Source: Fistulifera solaris
Lineage: Eukaryota > Bacillariophyta > Bacillariophyceae > Naviculales > Stauroneidaceae
Assembly: GCA_030295235.1 (NCBI GenBank)
Contig: AP026180.1
Coordinates: 236,001 to 300,000, forward strand
Length of the DNA stretch: 64,000 nt
Reading direction: 5' to 3'
In this document: piece by piece, positions 56,755-64,000 of the stretch
Layout: every line of letters starts with the position of its first letter
Position numbering within the stretch: the first letter of the stretch is position 1
Translations under genes and position numbers: made by a program
Notes under the pieces: generated by a model
Seen by the model: the letters and a program-made list of their open reading frames with translations, nothing else
The model's database searches: none
What the model was told of the DNA's origin: nothing

Positions 56755-58604
56755 ATGAGCAACAATAACGAGAGCATGGAGATTCACTTGCTTCGCGAAA
56801 TGATACAAGACCGCGAAGCCCGCATGGCTCGAATTCAAATCAAAGCGGACGACTTGCAACAAAAATCGAAGCGCTTAGCCGGAGAGCTTGAACAAGTCAG
56901 CAAGGAAAACACGGATAGCTCTATTGTGTTGACGACAGAAAGGACACAATTAATGCATTTGCGTCAAAAGCAATCGACCAGCTAGAGACGACAGAACGTG
57001 ACTTTCAGCGACAGAGCACAAGTTTGCAATCGTTCGCTCAAATTGTAGCTAAGCAAACAAGCAATCAGAAAGATATGAACAACGTCGATGTCGCTTTTGT
57101 TTCGAAAATGCAAGCGCAATTGTGTAAAGCGATGCATTCGATGGGAATTTTAGATCATCAAATGGAGTTGTGCAAAAACACGCGGACGCACATATCAAGG
57201 CAGAAAAGGAGAACTTGGTACTTGTGACGGAAGAACTAAGTAGTGTTGAATTGAATTTGATGAATGAGTTGATGAAAATGGATACGGAGCGAAGGGAAGT
57301 AGAAAACGATCTCACCAAACAATTGGATGACGTAAGGAAGGATATTAAAGCCATGCAAGAACAACTCGGGGAAGGATCCGACGACGAAAACTCTGATGGA
57401 GACTCTCAAAAGAATCTGACGAGGAAGAGGAGAACGAAGAAGAAGAGGAAGAGGAATCCGAGGAGGAAGACGAGGAAGAACGCGAAATAAAGGAAGAACT
57501 GATGAATGTTTTGCAAGAGAAAAAGACGAGCTAAGAAAGCTTGAAAAGTCAATCGAAGAGTACGAGGAACAGATTCTTGAACTGGAAGAGCATGTTGAAG
57601 AAATGAAAGCCCAAGCAGAAGATGCTGCTAAGCGACGGGCGAAAAGATTGAAGAAAATGGGGGCATTGATCCAGATGCGCGCCCTGTTACACCTGACGCC
57701 GCCGATCAGAATGACAACGATGATCCAGATGAGCAGTCCGGACAGGAAAGAAGAGCCGACCAACTCAATGTTATTAGTACTGACGACGAGGTGACAGTCC
57801 CCGTCCATGATGGTATGGCCCTGAAAACTTAACTCTGTCAGTTAACGAAGGCTTAGAAAATAACGAGGAACCTGAACCCGCTGCTTTAAAAGATAGCACC
57901 GATGAAAGAAACGAGAGAAATGAATCTGAACAAGAGTCTCACAATGGAGAACTCGCCCAGGCTGTGTCCGAATCGATTCTTGAAAAAGACGCCGCGGGAG
58001 CGGAAGCGCAAAAGGATGCGACGGCTCATAACAGCGAGGACCATCTAGATGCTGGCGTCTTGCTCAGCGACCCGATACAAGCAGACTCTTCTTTGGAAAA
58101 ATCTTCGCAGGGAGAAGAAAACGGGGATAACGCAGCTTCCTGCACTGGTGAGGAATACTTGGCGCAAAATGATTCAGCAGAAATCAATTCGATGAATTCA
58201 GACGAACCTTCCGACGTTGAACTAGCGGTGAAAGTTTTGAAAGAAGAGGAGCCAACTATCGAGGCTGAGAAAAAAGTACAGACTTTGCTGCTAACGAGGA
58301 AGGAGCTGATTCTGGAACAGCTGCTGACGCTATCGACCATGATGTCACCGTAACGGACGGGGAAATCGGCAACAAAGCTGTTGATGTGGAAAGTGGAGTC
58401 GAGCCAGAATCCCAAAGTTCCCCATCAGCCGAAGAGACAAGCGATTTTAATGAGATGGAAGCTGAAAAAGCACTAGCGGTCGACGACGGGTCTGAGAAAC
58501 ATGACGCCGATGAATCATCATCAGCAGCGATTTCAGTAACAGGCAATGTGAATGACACTGGTGCGGACGCTACCCCGAAGTCGAGGGCCAAAATCAATGA
58601 TTAG
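56755..58604 (+). CDS. Acidic coiled-coil protein
   Basis: The start MSNNNESMEIHLLREMIQ leads into heptad-rich coiled coil, a Glu-rich tract encoded by GAGGAAG repeats (about 57415-57485), then another coil (EEYEEQILELEEHVEEMKAQ). The C-terminal half is acidic and Ser-rich, ending ATPKSRAKIND. At least five to six one-base breaks are needed (near 56975, 57170, 57410, 57525, 57655, 57825, 58300), more than in neighbours, probably because of the purine-rich composition. No known domain. It could be a scaffold or structural protein. Confidence 0.55.
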
Positions 58605-58838
58605 TTGTCTAATGTAATTGTTTTCCAGTATTTCATCACATACCTGCTATGGACTAAACTTTGCATTTTCTTTGCGTTCCCGTAGATAAATCGTCGTATC
58701 GGTACTTGCGTTTTGCGCGCCCGATCTCGATCGCGCAGCCATCAACATATTCAACCATGATAAGCATCGATAAGTATTTTGTCATCCTTTATTATCAAAC
58801 CATTTCGAATCATTCTAGCTTTTACTTCGAATATATCA
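58605..58838. other. Short intergenic region
   Basis: Upstream of the NYN gene; nothing recognised. Confidence 0.3.
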
Positions 58839-59912
58839 ATGCTGTTTTCTTCTTTACTAACATTGTTTTGCGGCGCGTATCTCCGTCAACGAATAGACAC
58901 GCAATTTCCGACCAAATTATTCGCATCCAATTTTCGATCGAAACAACTTGTTCGAGATTCTGGAGTAATATTAATCGATGTTGAGAATCTTCGCGGGAAA
59001 TCTGGTTTTCATTGAGTCATCACGAAATATTTAATGCAATTGCAGCTTGGGGAGATAATCGATCTGTTCTCGTTGTTGATCATGGCTCCTTGCCGAGTGC
59101 GCTGTGGATGCATGATGCTCAAATGGCGGTTGTTTTCGCAGGGCCTTCATGCAAAGCAGACGACGTTATAGCAAATGACTTGGTTCCTTACTTTGCTGAA
59201 GTACCGAAGGTTACTGTAGTTACTGCCGATAACGAATTAATACAGCGATGTCGGCGAGCTTCACGAGTGACGCAACAATTGAACATAATGTCGCCAATTC
59301 AACTTTTAGAGGATCTTGAAGTCGTTCTTGCAGCTCCGCATCCGGATTTCTTTGAAAGTCTTACTGAGGATTCTGACGAAGAAAACAATGATGATGACCT
59401 TGCGGAAGAAGACAGAGCAACTCTCGAACTCTTGGATCATGAGATCAAACTGAGCGCACAGTTGCTTGAAGCAGAGGCTCAACTTTACAGCCGTAGTAGA
59501 GGAGGTGGATTTTCGAGTATGAATAACAAGCGAAGAAAGAAGTTGAAACTCAAAGCACAAAGAGTCCGAGAAAAACTGTTTCTTGCTCGTGAGAGAGGCT
59601 CTACTATTGATAGGCTGGTGACTGACCTGGTTCAGAATGGTTCTAAAACTTCCTCCATTCGTGTGTTACCGCAACATCAACAAAATACGTTACTTGCACG
59701 ATTCGAAAAATACGACAATCATCAACACGTCGAAGAGAACAAACTGGCGATCGAGTCATTCTCGCGGAGCAACTCCGTCGTCAGCTATTGCACAAGTATG
59801 GCCTTCCTGCTGCCCAAACGACGCCAGAACCGTCGATAATACCTCCTGGTTTCGCATACGCCTTGCGAAAGGGACATCATCATTTTTAAAAGTACAAGCA
59901 CGGAAACGATAG
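58839..59912 (+). CDS. NYN/PIN-like nuclease-domain protein
   Basis: The start at 58839 gives a short hydrophobic leader (MLFSSLLTLFCGAYL), possibly a targeting sequence. The NYN core begins GVILIDVENLRGKSGF with the metal-binding Asp of the DxxN motif. One missing base near 59011 (TTCATTGAG) continues it. The core goes on with SVLVVDHGS, MAVVFAGPSCKADDVIA (second Asp pair) and VTVVTADNELI (third Asp), the NYN/PIN arrangement for an RNase. An acidic linker and a Lys/Arg-rich RRKKLKLKAQRVREK helix follow. The 3' end is uncertain (59839-59912, one further frame change near 59750). Confidence 0.7.
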
Positions 59913-60734
59913 TCGGCGTAACTTAGGCGATTCTGTCGATTCCTTTGGTCAAGAAAATGATCAACAGTCACTTCGAATTGTGGTTGTATCAGATACCCAT
60001 GGAATGGAGGATACATTACCCTTGGACAACTCAGACGGAAAACTGCCCGACGGTGATCTGCTCCTTCATTTAGGTGATTTCGCAATTGATCGTGGCCCTG
60101 TACAGGCCTACTTGGAATCATTCGACAAGTGGTTGGCAAAGCAGCCCCACAAGTATAAGATCGTTTTGCGTGGCAACCATGATCCTCGTCGGCTACATTT
60201 TCCTATTTCGGGAGCAACCGTCGTAACCAGTCCTCAGAGCCTCAAAATTGGTGTTTTCACTTTTATCTGGTTCCTTTCACCCGATCATTGACGGTCCGGT
60301 CGATGCCAAGGACTTGTGATGTCGTTCTTTCGCACGTTCCTCCACGTGGACTGTTGGACAACCACTATATGTATCCTGATCGACACGTGGGTGACATAAC
60401 TATTCGCCGTGGTGTTGAGCGAATGAAAGGAGGTCCTCCTACACTTTGGCTATGCGGACATATTCATGAAGGGCGTGGCAGTACGCGTTATGCTTTTGTG
60501 GAAGACAATGGCAAAGAGACTTTGCTAGTCAACGCCGCTAACGCCAATGCCGGACTTGCTAGTCGATTGGATCATGGACCAGCTGTAGTAGATATTAAAG
60601 TTGACGAATTGCGTGGAAAATATGCAGAAATTATTGCTATGGATGGTCAATACGAATTCTTGAATCATCGCTTTAAAAAGATTTCTTTGAAATGGAGCCT
60701 GATCCCTGCAATCAGCAACGAGATATGCTTTTAG
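59890..60734 (+). CDS. Calcineurin-like metallophosphoesterase
   Basis: VVSDTHGMED, DLLLHLGDFAIDRG, VLRGNHDPRR, DVVLSHVPPRG and LWLCGHIHEGRG are the five metallophosphoesterase blocks (D-x-H, G-D, G-N-H-D, H, G-H-x-H), as in MPPED-type phosphodiesterases. A frame change near 60272 links the two open segments. There is no in-frame ATG ahead of the first block; the frame opens at 59890, directly where the NYN protein ends, so the domain is either fused to the NYN protein or starts through an unseen correction. The 3' end abuts the RuvC-like module. Substrate unknown; could be cyclic nucleotides or nucleic acid ends. Confidence 0.75.
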
Positions 60735-61241
60735 CGGTTGATCTCGGGTTACGAACTGGTCTTAGTTTGTTTAATGACGAAGGAAAGCTATTGCGGTTCG
60801 ACAATTTTCAATTTGAGTCTCCGGAACAGCTTTTAAGGGCCGCGAAATCCGTTTTATCGACTTGGGAAGAGGACGTGAAAGAAACAGATGACCGCGGACG
60901 CCGGTGGAAGATATCGAAAATCGCGATTGAAGGGGCGATCCGCCATTACGTGATGCTTGGCACGAAGCGGCAGATGGAAGATGCTCTATTCTTCACGTCC
61001 GCCCGGAAGAGTGGAGAGCAGACCTGCTTCTCACGAAAGAAAGATGGATGGCGAAAAGGCTAAATCTGCGAGTCGATTAATTGCACGTCAAATAGTCTCT
61101 GACTATGGTGACTTCAATTTTGACGGAAAATTTCAAACGGACATGGCCGAGTCAATTCTACTAGGTTTGCATGTAGCTCGACGGTTGGGATGGATATCTC
61201 CACGAGATCCCCTGTTCGCCGTTACTCAAACGGCAAAGTAA
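60692..61241 (+). CDS. RuvC/YqgF-like RNase H-fold nuclease
   Basis: From MEPDPCNQQRDMLLAVDLGL, the Asp of LAVDLGLRTG and the later Glu of KIAIEGA match the first two acidic positions of RuvC/YqgF folds; a C-terminal helix holds FQTDMAESILLGLHVARRLG with the Asp expected last. Two frame breaks near 60945 and 61035 need one-base changes. The region after the Glu reads as a loop and helix (HVRPEEWRADLL). It may process branched DNA or RNA. It overlaps the end of the metallophosphoesterase frame; one added base near 60682 would fuse the two. Confidence 0.6.
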
Positions 61242-61366
61242 TTGTGCCCGAGCAAAACAAGCAACTGGTGTAGGTAGTTTTACAAGCAAAGCTTATCATT
61301 AGTCTGACCAGGTCACAAGATCTACTATGCTCAACATTCATACAAAATACAAAGCCGAAATGAAGC

Positions 61367-61846
61367 TCAAAAGATCGTAGCCATTTTCATCGGCAAAACT
61401 GTGGCCGAGTTCGCACACTGTTCGGGCTCGGGAGGGAAAAGTGTACAAACCTCCTTATCTAAGCAGCTGGCGTAGTCATTTGCCCACTCCTGACAGGGCT
61501 TGCAACATGTCACCCATGAGCCTTCACACCAATTCGATTTGGCTGCACCGCAATCGGCTGGCTCTGTTTCATTGACTAGCGCTCCACATTGAGCACAGTT
61601 TCCAGAAGCCTGAGCACAAATAGAGAATACATCAAAATATTGACGATTGCAGAGTTCGAAACCCTCCAACTCCTCCGTATTGGTGACGCAGCTCCAATAG
61701 GATGTCAATTCATTGAGACATTCTGTGTCTTCTTTCACATCATCCAAAATGCAAGCCTGAAAAGTGCTCCGCTCGGTATCGCAAATTGCTAAAACAGGCG
61801 TTAGTAGCTGAAGAAGGAAGATTGTTGGTGATATAAAACGTTTCAT
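61367..61846 (-). CDS. Secreted small Cys-rich protein
   Basis: From the ATG at 61846, MKRFISPTIFLLQLLTPVLA is a clear signal peptide; an upstream in-frame ATG at 61885 would spoil it. The mature part of about 139 residues has 16-17 cysteines, several in pairs (CC, CxxC), with motifs such as NCAQCGALV and SWVTCCKPCQEWANDYASC. It is not homologous in pattern to the six-cysteine repeats of the lectin cluster. Frame intact. Likely an extracellular disulfide-rich protein of unknown role. Confidence 0.6.
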   Translation of the reverse strand: MKRFISPTIFLLQLLTPVLAICDTERSTFQACILDDVKEDTECLNELTSYWSCVTNTEELEGFELCNRQYFDVFSICAQASGNCAQCGALVNETEPADCGAAKSNWCEGSWVTCCKPCQEWANDYASCLDKEVCTLFPPEPEQCANSATVLPMKMATIF

Positions 61847-61964
61847 TCTTACAAGATTGCTTTTATCTAACAATCGCAACAACATCTACTGGTAAGGTCA
61901 TTGATGCATCTTGCATCTTGCAACGAGCAGCAACGAGCCAAGAATGTCTTATTTCGATAAGAAG

Positions 61965-64000
61965 TTACGCTCCGACACTAACTATCAAGTATTGTGTAGT
62001 CACCCTTTTCTCAGGCTCGATTATTCCTCTTGAAGGCACTATAGAAACCGTATCAAAGTTGATATTATAGTGTCGACAACACGAAATTTTACAGCTAAAA
62101 TTGACTTGAAAGCTCTGATTGCTGGTCCTTCTTACCCAGTTGAACCAAAGCTCATGAGTTCTATCTTCATAGTCCGCGTTCTGCTTTTGTAGCTGCTCTA
62201 TTCGCTTGCTGTTGATATACATAGCTTCGTTGTAGGCCGATTTCAACCGGACCAGCTCACTCTTGAGCTGCTTGATTTCCTCCGCTTGATTACCATTAAT
62301 CTCCTCCAACTCTTTGATGCGCTTCTGATCTTCCGTAAGTTCCTCGGCTTGCCCTCCAAACGGCCATCGAACAGTTGAACCGTTTCTCCGAGCGTCTTCC
62401 GACTTCTTTTTCCGTTCAATGCCTGCTGTAACATGAGAGATTGCTGTGTTTGCGGATCATTTCCGTCATTTGATGCCTCTTCCTCACTCCTCGATGACTG
62501 CGTAGATGAAGCAAAGGATCCAGAATGAGTCAATCGTTTTCTGCCAATGAAGCTCTCTGCTCGGCTCGTTCCGCGCGTTCCAAAGCAGAATCAGCCGCTT
62601 CCTGAAACTTCACTAAATCAATTTGAGCTGTATTATATTTTGATTGCAACGCTGAAAGTTCCTTGTGATGACGATGCTCAGCCTCTTGAAGTAATGCCCT
62701 CGCTTCATTGGCTTCATCTCGAACGTTCCTTGCAGTGACTTCGGTCGCCTTGGCGAGACTCGGCTGCAGAAAGGGCTCGCTCCATCTTTCCAATCTGTTC
62801 TGTCATTCGTTTGATTTCAGAATCCATTTCATTTCCACGTTTCATCCACGCTTCCAATTCATCTTCTAGAAGTACATTACGATCTTCACTAGCTTCAAGT
62901 GCTTTTGCCGTCTCTTTTATCTCCTTTTCAAATTCTGCAGCTCTTCATCGGAAACAGAGCTCTGCAATTGCTGCTTTTCCGCATTGGAGTCGCTTATTAA
63001 GGCTTTCAATTCGTCGTTTTCTTTTAACAGATCCGCAATGGCATCTTCGCGTTCCTTGACCATGGTCGCAGCCCTCTCAAAGTACTTCCCAGCTGACTGT
63101 TTAATCGATTATTCTCTTCCTCCAGCTCATGGATATGTTTGGCATCTTGAACGCCGCTGGCTTGGTTCAAGACCGATTGCTGGCGCTCTTGATAAAGTCG
63201 CTCGTTTTCAGCTCGTAGTGTTCTCGCAGTAGAATACTGGCCATCAACTCCACCTTAAGTCGATCTACCTCTCTCTCCTTGTCGTGTAATGTTTCTCTCA
63301 GATCCTTTATTCGCCTTGTCGCTTCGTTTAACCGGTCACCTGCCTGCTCGAGTTCTAATCGAGTATCCGCGCGTTCCTTTTCAGTTGAGACAAATCAAAT
63401 CGATTTTCACCAAACGAGTTTGCTTTATACATGGCTTCGGCAAGTTTTCTCTCAAAATAGAAGTGTTCTCAATATGCTGATCCACTTCATTTTGTAACGC
63501 TTTCACTTCGAGTTTCTTACATTCAAATCCTGCTTCAATTGTTTTCGATCTTTCTGAACGCGTCTGAATTCTTCCTTGTACAATTCGTTTTAGCTTTCAA
63601 TTGTCTTATTTTTCCATCTTTGATTTGCGAGGCTTTTCATTGTATTTGTCTTCTTCGGCGTCGTACGACTGCGAGTTGTGTCTCCGCGACGGTGATGCAG
63701 ACGATCGTTGATGATGCTGCTTGTTCCTTCTCCTGGACGCTTTTGAAGATGCGACGGAATGATCATCACCAAATCGATAAAGTTCGTCCTCCTCCTGGAC
63801 GTGATCTACTTCTTCGTCGTCATCATCATCCCCTTCCGAATACTCACGGTCAACGGAGCGACTTCTCAATTTTAATTTCTCCCGGTGGCGTTCCTCATTC
63901 CTCAAGAACGACCCTGATCTTATTTCGCGAGAAAGATTTGCGTTTGAAATATTCGCATCGACGATTTCTGCTTCTCCTAAAAGAAGACATCGTCAATACT
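61965..64000 (-). CDS. Coiled-coil protein (5' end outside the window)
   Basis: Read on the minus strand, the sequence enters at the window edge just after a possible splice acceptor (CTTCTTTTAG near 63975). It encodes an Arg/Asp/Ser-rich segment (SRSVDREYSEGDDDDDEEVD), then more than 500 codons of heptad-type coiled coil with frequent Glu, Lys, Leu and Ala. Many one-base breaks scatter the frames (63606 onward to 62243). The apparent C-terminus at 61965 may include an unrecognised intron or 3' UTR, since the last 45 residues are not helical. No motor, kinase or other domain is visible within the window. Confidence 0.5.

Overview
The window looks like nuclear DNA of a photosynthetic stramenopile, most likely a pennate diatom. 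The reasons are short GT-AG introns of about 64-100 bp, short gaps between genes, and a gene set (GT92 and GT32 glycosyltransferases, LtrA-type and Orai-like membrane proteins, secreted lectins with Arg-x-Leu motifs) familiar from diatom genomes. The species cannot be fixed from the sequence alone.

Region by region. 0-25 kb: seven paralogous genes for secreted proteins, each built as signal peptide, Arg-x-Leu motif, one to four six-cysteine repeats, a linker, and a C-terminal ricin-B-like beta-trefoil ending in a Trp-Asn-Lys motif. Six are on the minus strand and one, intronless, on the plus strand. A decayed non-LTR retrotransposon (about 7.1-13.36 kb; endonuclease, reverse transcriptase, RNase H, zinc knuckle) and a tandem repeat of about 245 bp split the cluster. 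2.5-6.9 kb is essentially without genes. 25.7-37.9 kb: an MFS transporter, a GT32 glycosyltransferase, an Orai-like membrane protein, two globin paralogues flanking a leucine-rich-repeat gene, a tyrosine phosphatase, a DCAF13/Sof1 WD40 protein and two hypothetical genes. 37.9-51.1 kb: a GH5 glucanase with two CBM6-like modules, an aminotransferase, a 377-bp higher-order satellite, a GT92 glycosyltransferase, ATG7, NPL4 and an LtrA protein. 51.1-64 kb: a minisatellite interrupted by the 245-bp repeat, an EF-hand protein, a METTL21-type methyltransferase, PEX5, an acidic coiled-coil protein, a row of NYN nuclease, metallophosphoesterase and RuvC-like modules, a secreted Cys-rich protein and a coiled-coil gene running off the end.

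Most genes, including ones expected to be essential (ATG7, NPL4, PEX5, DCAF13), are broken by single-base frameshifts, nearly all repaired by adding one base to a short homopolymer. Paralogues in the lectin cluster show the same missing bases as exon lengths one nucleotide short. I read this as uncorrected long-read indel error rather than pseudogenisation, and annotate the genes as whole with the breaks noted. Only the retrotransposon looks truly decayed.

Functionally the window mixes housekeeping proteostasis and peroxisome genes (ATG7, NPL4, PEX5), ribosome biogenesis (DCAF13) and cell-surface or secretory functions (lectin cluster, glycosyltransferases, GH5). The lectin cluster is the most distinctive system here.
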